Source: Bacteroides muris (ex Afrizal et al. 2022)
GTDB taxonomy: Bacteria > Bacteroidota > Bacteroidia > Bacteroidales > Bacteroidaceae
Direction of reading: 5' to 3'
DNA: 41,046 bases
NCBI RefSeq assembly: GCF_004793475.1
Contig: NZ_SRYZ01000034.1
Span: 1 to 41,046 of the forward strand
Below, in pieces: positions 8,505 through 17,442 of the stretch. Below the pieces are notes generated by a model. That model was given only the letters and a program-made list of their open reading frames with translations, did no database searches and was not told the origin of the DNA. Numbering within the stretch: position 1 is the first letter of the stretch; the number at the start of each line of letters is the position of its first letter. A program made the translations under genes and the position numbers.

Positions 8505-8552
8505 AAAACTCCCCGATTCTCGGCTGAACTGCGCAGGGAATCGGGGAGTTTT
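8505..8552 (-). terminator. Terminator of the metalloprotease-SusCD operon
   Basis: AAAACTCCCCGATTC (8505-8519) is the exact reverse complement of GAATCGGGGAGTTTT (8538-8552), a 15-bp stem with an 18-nt loop. It lies 20 bp downstream of the SusD-like stop codon. On the minus strand the right arm ends in TTTT, so it should end this operon. Confidence 0.85.
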
Positions 8553-8572
8553 ATCTTTACCGGTTATCTTTA

Positions 8573-9910
8573 TCAGTTCAGCAATCCCGGATTGGCTTCT
8601 ATGGCTTCTTTCGGAATGGCCAATGTATAGCGGGCATCATTCTCTTCGAGTACATAACGCGTACCATCAAGCACTTTCTCCAAACGCGGACGGGTGGAAC
8701 GACGAAGGTCAAACCAGCGATGTCCTTCAAAAGCAAGTTCACGGGCACGTTCATCTAATATTTCCTGTACCAACGCTTCCTTATCCATGGCATTGACAAC
8801 AACGGATTTCGCTTCGTAGGCCTCCGGTGCATAACGTTTCCGCATCAGTTCCAGCAGGCGAGTACGTGCTTGAGACAGTTCTCCAAGTCGGGCAGCAGCC
8901 TCAGCAGCCGTCAGATATATTTCACCCACACGGAAAGTACACAAGTAGTTATTGCTTCCCGCCTTCTTATTCTTCCGGAAACCTTTTTCATCCGTTTCAG
9001 CAAAATATTTGTCCAGCCGAAGGTCGTTCTCAGCATAAAGGGAGAGAAAAACCGGAGTAGCCAGAGCAGCCCCATTGATTGTACTGCTCAGAGGTGTCTC
9101 CAGTGGAGTAATATTTTCCACGGAATTATAACTGTTAGGAAGAGTTGCAGCGGCATCATTCAAATCTACCAATACAGACTTCACGGCAAGCACTGCCTCA
9201 GCAGCATCCCAAGCCGCCTGCCACTCGCCCTTATAAAGGGATACGCGTGATTGAAACGCCTCTACCGAAGCCGCATTGAAACGATATGAATATCTCTGTT
9301 CCCATTCTGCCTTCATGACCAGTTTGCGTGCCTCGTCAATATCTGCTTGGATGGAAGTATAAACTTCTTCCACCGTATTGCGTTTCAGGACTTTCTCTAA
9401 ATCCGTATCCAATTTCAGCGGTACCGATTTGGTATCCAAAGCTCCCTCCTTAGTATAGGGCTGTCCATAAAGATTTACCAATAAGAAATGTACATAAGCA
9501 CGGAGCATATACGCTTCTCCTACAAGCTGATTTATCTCTTCCTCAGTGCCTTCCTTAATATCACTTCTGCTCTCAATAACGTGATTGGCAATAAAAAGCA
9601 CATTGTAATACTTGGCCCATTCAAACGATGAGGTATAGGCATTGGGAGCAAGGTCGTTCCAGCGCTCTATATCCATATAATAATTTTGGTCATATTCATT
9701 ATCCCGAACCTGCATCTCGTCGGAACGGAAACAAGCCATTCCCCGGTCACTGAATTTACTCACGTCCTTATAAGAACGGGCAAGCAACGCTCTATACTCA
9801 GCCAAAGAATTGGGAATGACACTACCGGTAGGCTGTATATCCAGATAGTTGTCGCATGCCGCAAGCAGAAGCATGCAGGCCATTATCATCAGACTTATTG
9901 TTTTCTTCAT
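8573..9910 (-). CDS. SusD/RagB-like nutrient-binding lipoprotein
   Basis: A surface lipoprotein that caps a SusC-type TonB-dependent transporter and binds the incoming ligand. Residues 1-19 form a lipoprotein signal ending LLLAAC (Cys19), followed by DNYLDIQPTG, the usual SusD start. The TPR-rich SusD fold is supported by EINQLVGEAYMLRAYVHFLL, VGEIYLTAAEAAARLG and the C-terminal LVQEILDERARELAFEGHRW with FDLRR. At 445 residues it is on the short side for the family. Its start lies 19 bp after the SusC-like stop, and a strong terminator follows, so it is the last gene of the operon. The ligand is unknown; the upstream protease argues for a peptide or glycoprotein product over a simple glycan. 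Confidence 0.93.
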   Translation of the reverse strand: MKKTISLMIMACMLLLAACDNYLDIQPTGSVIPNSLAEYRALLARSYKDVSKFSDRGMACFRSDEMQVRDNEYDQNYYMDIERWNDLAPNAYTSSFEWAKYYNVLFIANHVIESRSDIKEGTEEEINQLVGEAYMLRAYVHFLLVNLYGQPYTKEGALDTKSVPLKLDTDLEKVLKRNTVEEVYTSIQADIDEARKLVMKAEWEQRYSYRFNAASVEAFQSRVSLYKGEWQAAWDAAEAVLAVKSVLVDLNDAAATLPNSYNSVENITPLETPLSSTINGAALATPVFLSLYAENDLRLDKYFAETDEKGFRKNKKAGSNNYLCTFRVGEIYLTAAEAAARLGELSQARTRLLELMRKRYAPEAYEAKSVVVNAMDKEALVQEILDERARELAFEGHRWFDLRRSTRPRLEKVLDGTRYVLEENDARYTLAIPKEAIEANPGLLN

Positions 9911-9929
9911 TTTCTTTCTGCTTTTAAAG

Positions 9930-12900
9930 TTAGAAATTCAAGTTCAAGCTGAATGTAACCGACTTGGGTACGGGAGTTGCATAAGGGTTGTACATCGACT
10001 CCGGATCCATGTAGTTATTATATCCCGAACCGAACACGAAGAGATTGCGTCCTTCAACAGATACCGTTGCCGAGTTCATTCCTAAACGCTTTGTCAGAAG
10101 CTCAGGGATACGATAACCCAGACGCAGATTCTGCAAACGTACGTAGTTCAGCTTCTTCACCCAGATATCCAAATCTCTCCAGATGGTTTTAGCATCATAC
10201 CAGGAATACTCTTCCGGGTTGGAAGCACTCAGCATAAATGCCGGAAGCTCTGCATCGGGGTTTTCCGGAGTCCAACGGTTCAGCACATCAGCATTATAGT
10301 TTTTGCCATAATCCGGATTGATGATGTCATAAGAGGGCTGCGTACGTACGTATCCGCCAAACGTCAAAGAGAAATTGACATTCAGCTCCCAGTTTTTATA
10401 GCTGAAGGTATTAATCAAACCTCCCGTATAAGGAGCATCGCTACTCCCGATATACGAATAAAAGGTTCTCTCTTCGGCTGCAGTTACATCGGAAGAGGCA
10501 ATACCTATCCCCCACTCGTCCTTCAGGCGGTAAAGCTCCTTCAAGGTCACTTTCTCTCCCTCCGGATTATAGAACATCATATTACCGGTTTCCTTATTCA
10601 CTCCCGCAGTCTTCAGTGCGAAAATTGCCCCTACAGGATAGCCTTCACGTCCCGGAGTGGTCTGCTGCTCCGGTATGTTTTCCTGCAATACCTTATTACC
10701 GTTATAGGCAAAATTGAAATTTGTGTACCAGGAGAAGTTTTTTGTCGTTATGTTACGGGTAGACAAGCTGATTTCCACACCTTTGTTCTCCATACTTGCC
10801 CAGTTGACGTTCATTGAAGTAAAGCCCGTCTCCAGAGGAAGCATGCGCAAAGCTATCAAATCGGTACCCTTACGGTAATAATAGTCCACGCTCAGATTGA
10901 TAGCCTGGTTCAATACAGAAAAATCAAAGCCGGCATTGACAGACTGCGTCTTTTCCCAACGCAACTTCTTGTTGGGAGCGGAATTAATGATAATTACATC
11001 TTCCGATACTCCGGGCAAAATACTCTCCGACCGATATGTACCCAACAGGAACGGAGAAGTATTCTTGTCAATATTTCCCTGCAGACCGTAAGATGCACGG
11101 AACACCAGGTTATCTACCCACTTGGCCTGCTGCATAAACGGTTCTTGTGACAGACGCCACAAGGCACTGACAGAATAAAGAGGAAGATAGCGGTACTTCT
11201 TATCCACACCGAAAAGATCGGAACCGTCAAAACGGATACTTCCTCCCACCGTGTAGCGGTTCAACAAAGAGTAGGATGCCGTAGAGTAGAAAGACACATA
11301 AGCATTCTCCTTATACGTCGTCTGATGGAGCGGGAAAGACGTGGCGTAACTTTCGTTGGGGAAAATCACCGGCTTGGTGGTCAACGTCTTGCGGTCGAAG
11401 CCATACCCTGCCGAGAACAAGGTTTCGTACCAAGTCTTGCGCAGTTCGGTACCTGCCATCACTTCCAGTTCATGAATATCATTGAAGCTGTCGCGATATT
11501 CTCCCATCGCCTTCCAAGTAATCTGTGAATTGGAGTTTTCATAAGACTTCTGCATACCTCCTTCGGGCAGAAAGTGTTTGGTTTCTCCACCTTGGGAGTA
11601 TTCGCTCAACTTATAGTAATAGCGCATGGCATAGCTTTCCCAGTCCGCTATTTCTTCTCTGGAAGTTTTTTCCAACTGATAGCCAAACTGGGAAGTCAGC
11701 TTCCACTTGTCATTGAACCGTAACTCCGCATCAAATATAGATGAAAAAGAATTCACCACGCTTTCATTAGACGTGTTCTGCCGTTCTTCAAAGATGTTGA
11801 ATCCTAAATCCTTATCAGTGTTGTTCTGAATATCGTAGTCGTAATTATAGTTGCCATTCTTGTCATAAAGTTCAAAATACGGATTAGCCTTGCGTGAATA
11901 GAACACGGGATTCGACATACCGTATGCATCTGTCAGATAATTGGTATTTTTGCGACGGTTGGCAAACATGGAGGCACCCACTTTCAGTATACTGTTCACC
12001 TTATAGGAAGTCTTTCCTACCAAGTTGAAACGGTCCATACCCACACCGTCCACATTTCCATCCTCTTTATAATAGCCGAAAGAGGTATAATACGTAACCC
12101 TTTCCGTACCGCCGGAAAGGCTCAAGTTATATTCCTGGCTGAAAGCATCGCGGAAAAGGATATCTCCCCAGTTTGTATTAACACTCTTCAAACGGTTGAT
12201 GGCAGCTTGTGTATCACTGCTCAAGGCATCCCATCCTCCATTCTGAAAAGCAGACAACTCATTGTAATTGGAAAGAATATTATATACGCCTCCTTTATGA
12301 TTGTCCGGAGAATAGTTATCACGGATTATATCCATTTCCAATCCTACTTTCTCCGCTGAGTTCAGCAAGTTCAACCGGTCAAGGCTCAATGTAGGAGTAT
12401 AGGCAAACCGGGACGAGAAACTGATAACCGGTTTACCGACCTTCCCTTTCTTTGTTGTAATCACAATGACGCCATTGGCTGCCCTCGCACCATAGATGGC
12501 AGTGGCTGCCGCATCCTTCAGGATGGTGATATTCTCAATATCTGCCGGATTCAAGCCTGCAATGGAAGATTGCTTCATGTTGGTGATGTCATTCAGCTCA
12601 TCCGGTTCGGGAACATCCGTTCCCTCCAAAGGAATGCCGTCCAGCACCCACAAAGGGTCTTGTGTACCATTCAATGAAGCGGTACCGCGAATGCGTATCT
12701 TTGCCGGAGCACCCGGAGCACCGGAAGTCGGGCTGACAGAAAGTCCGGCAATTTGTCCGGCAAGTGCCTGGTCGATACTTTTTACCGCACCGATGGTCTC
12801 GTCCGATATATCCAGTTTGGATACCGCTGCCGTCAGCTTGCGGCGCTCCACTGTCTGGTAACCCGTCACAACAACGGCATCGAGCATTTGGGAAGATGCA

Positions 12901-13223
12901 TGAAGTGTTATTTCATAATGTTCCTTTCCCGGAACAAGCTTCACTTCCAATACGTCATATCCCACGTAGCTACAAAAGAAACGGGTTATCCCCGCAGGTA
13001 TAGCGATAGAGAACTGACCATCCACATCAGTGATGACCCCCATTGTAGTCTGAGCACCCCCCGCCTTTTTCAAGTCTTCCGCAGTCACATAAACGGAAGC
13101 ACCGATAAGCGGTAGGTTATCCTCTGAAGATATTACTACGCCCCGGACTTTTTTCTCTGCAGCAAAAGCAGATGACAAAGCTCCTACAAGGCATAGCAAA
13201 ACGATTAATACACGTTTTTTCAT
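9930..13223 (-). CDS. SusC/RagA-like TonB-dependent transporter
   Basis: An outer-membrane beta-barrel importer of 1097 residues powered by TonB. Order: signal peptide (about 1-21, ending SSAFA), carboxypeptidase-D-like regulatory domain (about 25-110, VRGVVISSEDNLPLIGASVYV to CSYVGYD), a TonB-box-like segment MLDAVVVTGYQ, plug domain (about 125-235, with LAGQIAGLSV, IRIRGTASLNG, PLWVLDGIPL, NPADIENITILKDAAATAIYG), then the barrel ending in Phe (TFSLNLNF). RagA/SusC family members import peptides or oligosaccharides. It sits between the zinc metalloprotease and its SusD partner, with 82 bp to the protease stop and 19 bp to the SusD start. Confidence 0.95.
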   Translation of the reverse strand: MKKRVLIVLLCLVGALSSAFAAEKKVRGVVISSEDNLPLIGASVYVTAEDLKKAGGAQTTMGVITDVDGQFSIAIPAGITRFFCSYVGYDVLEVKLVPGKEHYEITLHASSQMLDAVVVTGYQTVERRKLTAAVSKLDISDETIGAVKSIDQALAGQIAGLSVSPTSGAPGAPAKIRIRGTASLNGTQDPLWVLDGIPLEGTDVPEPDELNDITNMKQSSIAGLNPADIENITILKDAAATAIYGARAANGVIVITTKKGKVGKPVISFSSRFAYTPTLSLDRLNLLNSAEKVGLEMDIIRDNYSPDNHKGGVYNILSNYNELSAFQNGGWDALSSDTQAAINRLKSVNTNWGDILFRDAFSQEYNLSLSGGTERVTYYTSFGYYKEDGNVDGVGMDRFNLVGKTSYKVNSILKVGASMFANRRKNTNYLTDAYGMSNPVFYSRKANPYFELYDKNGNYNYDYDIQNNTDKDLGFNIFEERQNTSNESVVNSFSSIFDAELRFNDKWKLTSQFGYQLEKTSREEIADWESYAMRYYYKLSEYSQGGETKHFLPEGGMQKSYENSNSQITWKAMGEYRDSFNDIHELEVMAGTELRKTWYETLFSAGYGFDRKTLTTKPVIFPNESYATSFPLHQTTYKENAYVSFYSTASYSLLNRYTVGGSIRFDGSDLFGVDKKYRYLPLYSVSALWRLSQEPFMQQAKWVDNLVFRASYGLQGNIDKNTSPFLLGTYRSESILPGVSEDVIIINSAPNKKLRWEKTQSVNAGFDFSVLNQAINLSVDYYYRKGTDLIALRMLPLETGFTSMNVNWASMENKGVEISLSTRNITTKNFSWYTNFNFAYNGNKVLQENIPEQQTTPGREGYPVGAIFALKTAGVNKETGNMMFYNPEGEKVTLKELYRLKDEWGIGIASSDVTAAEERTFYSYIGSSDAPYTGGLINTFSYKNWELNVNFSLTFGGYVRTQPSYDIINPDYGKNYNADVLNRWTPENPDAELPAFMLSASNPEEYSWYDAKTIWRDLDIWVKKLNYVRLQNLRLGYRIPELLTKRLGMNSATVSVEGRNLFVFGSGYNNYMDPESMYNPYATPVPKSVTFSLNLNF

Positions 13224-13259
13224 GCGTTACATATAAAATTAAATTAATACTCAAAATTA

Positions 13260-13320
13260 GGGATTAAGGGTTAGTTACTAACGATTTATCGCTAATCCCT
13301 AATCGCTAGCCCTTAATCCC
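13260..13320. repeat. Palindromic repeat between metalloprotease and SusC-like gene
   Basis: GGGATTAAGGGTTAG (13260-13274) and CTAGCCCTTAATCCC (13306-13320) are inverted copies with one mismatch. The loop contains related words (GCTAATCCCTAATCGCTAG; TTACTAACGAT). The right arm forms the last codons and the TAG stop of the metalloprotease gene. On the minus strand this could form a hairpin in the mRNA between the protease and SusC reading frames, but there is no T run after it, so it is not a standard terminator. Confidence 0.8.
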
Positions 13321-15954
13321 CAGTGCCGTATTGATACGCAAAATCAAATCCTTATAATGATATTTAGTAGCTATATCCGATGTACCCAAACGGCTCTGAA
13401 GCAGTTCCTTGATGCGGAGCAACTCGCCACGCTTCACTGAAATGACATCCGATACGCGGTTTATCTGCGAACCGTAGAAGTTCAGTTCGCGGTGGGCACC
13501 CATACGGTCGGCATCCAAGGTCTTACCGGCATACTCGTCACAACTGCAAAGGGCAGTCTGATGGTCTAGCAAGAAGTGGTTGTCCATCAGTTTTTTGTTT
13601 ATTTTCACTCCTTCGCTTTCGGCAGCTGCTGTAATCAGTGCATCTACGAAGTTCTTCTGCAAGGCGCGTGTCATGACGTTCGGCAAGGCACCGCGTTCCG
13701 TAGTGGCAAAGATGTTGCGATGCAGGCCATCCATCAGCTCTACCACCGTGAAAGCCTTTTTGCCGTTCACCGATTCGTTCTCCAACATACGCATCAGGCG
13801 GTTGTTGCCCAGCAAATCCCAAAGAATATAGGATTGAGCATTCTTCAACACTTGTGTCGGTGCATTCTCCACTACGCCCAGCGGAGTGTTACGCAGCAAA
13901 TAGGTGTACTCTCCCACTTCCGTGTCGAACAGCCATTTGGGATAGGTCAGCACTTCGTCCAGCAGAAACTTCAAGGCTGCTTGCTGCTTCTCTTTTTCTA
14001 CGAAGGTATAGGTTTTCTGTCCGTCGCCCACAACCGTGTTCTCTATATAGATACCACCGATATTTGCCAATACATGATAAAGATAATTGTTCCATTGGTT
14101 GATAACCGCATAGTATAAGCGGGAAGCTTCTTCATAAGTCTGTCCCTTCTCGCCGGTAGTAGTCCATTGGATGATTTGAGGAATAATACGTTTCAAGTTC
14201 TCAATGCCCAGCAGAGATGAGCGGACAGCATCATCGCCCAAATCTTCATTCTGCGCACGCGGGTCTACGGCATCACGTACATCCTGCGCCTCACTATATT
14301 TATATAAACGATCTGTATGACGGCTCAGGAAGTCGGCAAGCAAGTCCTTCTCTGCCTCTGGGGTTTCTTTACCATACCAACGATAACCGTATTCTATGGC
14401 AAACATATCATACGGGCCGATATGGGGAGAAAGCACCGTAACACCGTCACCCGGCTGTGCCACATAGTTGAAACGTGCATAGTCCATGATAGAGGAAGAA
14501 GTGGTATTCATACGGTCTGTAAATGCTTTGGAACGCAGGGAATCTGTCGGAAAAGTCCAGGAAGCAATCATATTGTGACGCAAGCCCAACGAGTGTCCCA
14601 CCTCATGGCATGCCACAAAACGCATGGCATCACCCATCAGTTCATCCGGCAGCCTTACTCCTCTTGCTTCGGGACGTACGACACCGGTTTGCACTGTAAT
14701 CCATTCCTGAAGCATGCCCAGCACATTATGCCACCACATGATGTCCGCTTCCAATATCTCACCCGAACGGGGGTCGAGGATAGAGGGACCCATGGCATTG
14801 GCTTTGGTGGAGGCGGCATAGGTCAGCACGGAGTAGTTCACGTCATCCTTATCCACATTCATGCTGTCCGTCAACTCCCTTGCAACGATGGCATTCTTGA
14901 ATCCGGCACGTTCAAAAGCAGCCTGCCAATCCTCGATTCCCTGCTTGATATATTTCCGCCAACGATAGGGAGTGGAGTTCTCAATGTAGAACACAATCGG
15001 TTTGGCCGGTTCCACCAATTCACCGCGAAGGTAACGCTCCCGGTCTTCTGGTTTCGGTTCCAGACGCCAGCGAGTGATGAACGGTTTCCTGTCTACACGC
15101 TGCTGACCGTCACTGTAATTCAATAACGGATTGGTAAAATAACCTACACGCGGACTATCCAGACGTCCCATCATCGGTTTCTCCGGCAACAGCAACAGAG
15201 AGGAACTGACTTCGACCGTAACAAACACAGTCGTTGTTCCCTCGGTCACCTTAGTAGTCAGTTCGGAAGTAGCTACCACATTGTTCTCAAAAGCTTTGAT
15301 AGATAAAATGCGGGAGAGATTCTTGATGGCTGAAGTTCCCAGGTTGATATTCGTAAAGACATTATTGATACTCGTATCCGTACCATCATAAATATCGTTG
15401 ACCTTGACCACTATCATGGTAGAGTCGTTATTGAATGCCTCTATCTTGAAGCCGGCTATCAGCGGAGAAATATAATTATCTAGTACAGACTGCCGTATGG
15501 CATCCTCATCCGGTGCCAACGGAAGCGGACGACTCTGACGTACCAACAGCTTGTTGGCAGCCTTGTCCAATTCAAAACGCACCATCTGATTTTCGTAATT
15601 CGTACCACGGTTTACACCCGCCTCATTCAGTTCGGAAGGAACACGCTGCAATTTATTTACTACCAGCATATCACGTCCCAGCAGCCTTGCCGGCACTTCA
15701 AAGTAATAATCGCTCTTCTTCTGGTAAACATTGAACATTCCCTTGCAGGCAATAGCACCGGAACCTGTCAATTTCTCATAGTCGCTCTTGGATTGAACGC
15801 TGTCCTTGGCTTCACTCTTCTTTTTCTTACGGAACCATCCCATAGCTTCGGGAGAAGCAAAATCAGATGTACCGGCATACAACAATACGGCAGGCTCACA
15901 CATGAGTACTCCCGCAACTGCCACGACTGGCAGGATTGTCTTCAATTTCATCAA
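13306..15954 (-). CDS. Zinc-dependent metalloprotease (DUF5117/DUF4953 type)
   Basis: A large exported metallopeptidase of 882 residues. Residues 1-27 look like a signal peptide (ILPVVAVAGVLMCEPAVLLYA); the Cys is not in a good lipobox. The N-terminal half (about 60-300) fits the DUF5118/DUF5117 region of Bacteroidota proteases. The catalytic motif is HEVGHSLGLRH (His450, Glu451, His454, His460), the extended HExxHxxGxxH zinc site of metzincin-like enzymes. SSSIMDYARFNY about 35 residues later would supply the Met-turn. It is the first gene of an operon with a SusC/SusD pair, which suggests it trims a protein ligand before or after import. Substrate specificity cannot be read from the sequence. 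Confidence 0.88.
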   Translation of the reverse strand: MMKLKTILPVVAVAGVLMCEPAVLLYAGTSDFASPEAMGWFRKKKKSEAKDSVQSKSDYEKLTGSGAIACKGMFNVYQKKSDYYFEVPARLLGRDMLVVNKLQRVPSELNEAGVNRGTNYENQMVRFELDKAANKLLVRQSRPLPLAPDEDAIRQSVLDNYISPLIAGFKIEAFNNDSTMIVVKVNDIYDGTDTSINNVFTNINLGTSAIKNLSRILSIKAFENNVVATSELTTKVTEGTTTVFVTVEVSSSLLLLPEKPMMGRLDSPRVGYFTNPLLNYSDGQQRVDRKPFITRWRLEPKPEDRERYLRGELVEPAKPIVFYIENSTPYRWRKYIKQGIEDWQAAFERAGFKNAIVARELTDSMNVDKDDVNYSVLTYAASTKANAMGPSILDPRSGEILEADIMWWHNVLGMLQEWITVQTGVVRPEARGVRLPDELMGDAMRFVACHEVGHSLGLRHNMIASWTFPTDSLRSKAFTDRMNTTSSSIMDYARFNYVAQPGDGVTVLSPHIGPYDMFAIEYGYRWYGKETPEAEKDLLADFLSRHTDRLYKYSEAQDVRDAVDPRAQNEDLGDDAVRSSLLGIENLKRIIPQIIQWTTTGEKGQTYEEASRLYYAVINQWNNYLYHVLANIGGIYIENTVVGDGQKTYTFVEKEKQQAALKFLLDEVLTYPKWLFDTEVGEYTYLLRNTPLGVVENAPTQVLKNAQSYILWDLLGNNRLMRMLENESVNGKKAFTVVELMDGLHRNIFATTERGALPNVMTRALQKNFVDALITAAAESEGVKINKKLMDNHFLLDHQTALCSCDEYAGKTLDADRMGAHRELNFYGSQINRVSDVISVKRGELLRIKELLQSRLGTSDIATKYHYKDLILRINTALGIKG

Positions 15955-16301
15955 TTCAAACTCTAACTTTAATGCAACAATAGTCCGTTAACTCTCTCTG
16001 ACGTATGTTAATAAATACCAACCGCCAGTCTGTTCCACCTCCATAGAACGGTAAACGGGGCGCAAAGATAGTAAAAGTATATTTTAAAAGTCACTAAACA
16101 ACGCTCATTTATGTTTTTCCATAAACAATATGAAGACTTTTACATATATATCACTTTTTCTCCTATCCTCTATCATTTCTTCTTCACATAAGATTTTGTA
16201 CCATTGATACCAAATTATCTTCCCCAAGTGGAGGCAAAACAATGATAATATTGTATCTTTGCACCGTTTTTAACTTAGAAAATAAATAAGATAACAACAA
16301 T
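15955..16301. promoter_or_regulatory. Divergent intergenic region, metalloprotease and pheS
   Basis: This 347-bp gap separates divergent genes. On the minus strand TATCTTTG (plus 16063-16070) is a good -7 box for the metalloprotease, giving a leader of about 100 nt. On the plus strand TATCTTTG at 16254-16261 is a -7 box for pheS, giving a leader of about 35 nt. Neither has a convincing -33 element. The protease leader contains an 18-codon open frame (16044-15988, start MEVEQTGGWYLL), which may be chance. The stretch 16080-16250 is AT-rich with nothing I recognise. Confidence 0.5.
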
Positions 16302-17336
16302 ATGATAGCTAAAATCAATCAGCTTCTGCAGGAAGTAGAGGCGCTGAAAGCCGCTAACGCCGAGGAATTAGAGGCACTCCGCATCAAGTACCTCAGTAAA
16401 AAAGGAGCCATCAATGACTTGATGGCAGATTTCCGCAATGTAGCCGCCGAACAGAAAAAAGAGGTGGGTATGCGCTTGAACGAACTGAAAAACAAAGCAC
16501 AAGAAAAGATTGCCGCTTTGAAAGAACAGTTCGAAAGCCAAGATACCGGCTGTGACGATATTGACTTGACCCGTTCAGCCTACCCGGTAGAATTAGGAAC
16601 CCGCCATCCGCTCTCCATCGTGAGAAACGAAATCATCGATATATTTGCCCGTATGGGATTTAACATTGCCGATGGACCGGAAATGGAAGACGACTGGCAC
16701 GTATTCTCCTCCATGAATTTTGCCGAAGACCATCCGGCACGCGACATGCAGGATACATTCTTCATCGAAAATGATACAGAAAACGTATCACACAGCATCA
16801 TTCTTCGTACACACACTTCCAGCGTGCAAAGCCGTGTTATGGAGACTACACAGCCTCCTATCCGCGTACTTTGTCCGGGACGTGTATACCGTAATGAAGC
16901 CATCAGCTACCGCGCACACGCATTCTTCCACCAAGTAGAAGCCTTATACGTAGATCGCAATGTGTCTTTCACTGACTTGAAGCAGGCCTTATTGCTCTTT
17001 GCTCAAGAGATGTTCGGCAGTGACACCAAGATTCGTCTACGTCCTTCCTATTTCCCCTTCACAGAGCCGAGTGCCGAAATGGATATCAGCTGCAACATCT
17101 GCGGCGGCAAGGGCTGTCCTTTCTGCAAGCATACGGGTTGGGTAGAAATTCTGGGATGCGGTATGGTAGATCCGAATGTATTGGAGCTGAACGGAATAGA
17201 CAGCAAAGTGTATAGCGGATATGCCCTGGGTATGGGTATCGAACGCATCACCAACTTAAAATACCAGGTGAAAGATCTTCGTATGTTCTCTGAAAATGAC
17301 ACACGCTTCTTGAAAGAATTCGAGAGTGCTTACTAA
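16302..17336 (+). CDS. pheS: Phenylalanyl-tRNA synthetase alpha subunit
   Basis: PheS is the catalytic subunit of the alpha2-beta2 enzyme that charges tRNA-Phe. The 344-residue protein has an N-terminal coiled coil (about 1-90), then class II synthetase motifs: GTRHPLSIVRNEI with IFARMGF and DGPEMEDDWHVF, motif 2 in FFHQVEALYVD, and motif 3 in SGYALGMGIERI. An inserted CNICGGKGCPFCKHTGW carries four Cys that could bind a metal. pheT is not adjacent; the next gene is an MFS transporter, so the beta subunit is encoded elsewhere. Confidence 0.97.
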   Translation: MIAKINQLLQEVEALKAANAEELEALRIKYLSKKGAINDLMADFRNVAAEQKKEVGMRLNELKNKAQEKIAALKEQFESQDTGCDDIDLTRSAYPVELGTRHPLSIVRNEIIDIFARMGFNIADGPEMEDDWHVFSSMNFAEDHPARDMQDTFFIENDTENVSHSIILRTHTSSVQSRVMETTQPPIRVLCPGRVYRNEAISYRAHAFFHQVEALYVDRNVSFTDLKQALLLFAQEMFGSDTKIRLRPSYFPFTEPSAEMDISCNICGGKGCPFCKHTGWVEILGCGMVDPNVLELNGIDSKVYSGYALGMGIERITNLKYQVKDLRMFSENDTRFLKEFESAY

Positions 17337-17341
17337 ATATA

Positions 17342-17434
17342 GTGAATAACGGTTAGTGATTAGTGATTAATAAGTTGCGCATTCTCAGCATATCATTAAT
17401 CACCCATCACTAACCACTCATCGCTAACCACTAT
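17342..17434. repeat. Palindromic repeat between pheS and MFS gene
   Basis: An inverted repeat has arms at 17351-17371 and 17395-17415 with 19 of 21 positions matching. The arms are made of TTAGTGATTAGTGATTA-type words, and further copies of the unit (TCGCTAACCACTA) follow to 17433. It fills nearly the whole gap between the two genes and might act as a weak terminator or mRNA stabiliser. Its unit resembles the repeat at 13260-13320. Confidence 0.8.
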
Positions 17435-17442
17435 TTTTCGCT

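Noticed and set aside
15988..16044. 18-codon open frame in the metalloprotease leader as a regulatory uORF
   Set aside because: Too short to distinguish from chance; no ribosome-binding or pausing motif supports it.
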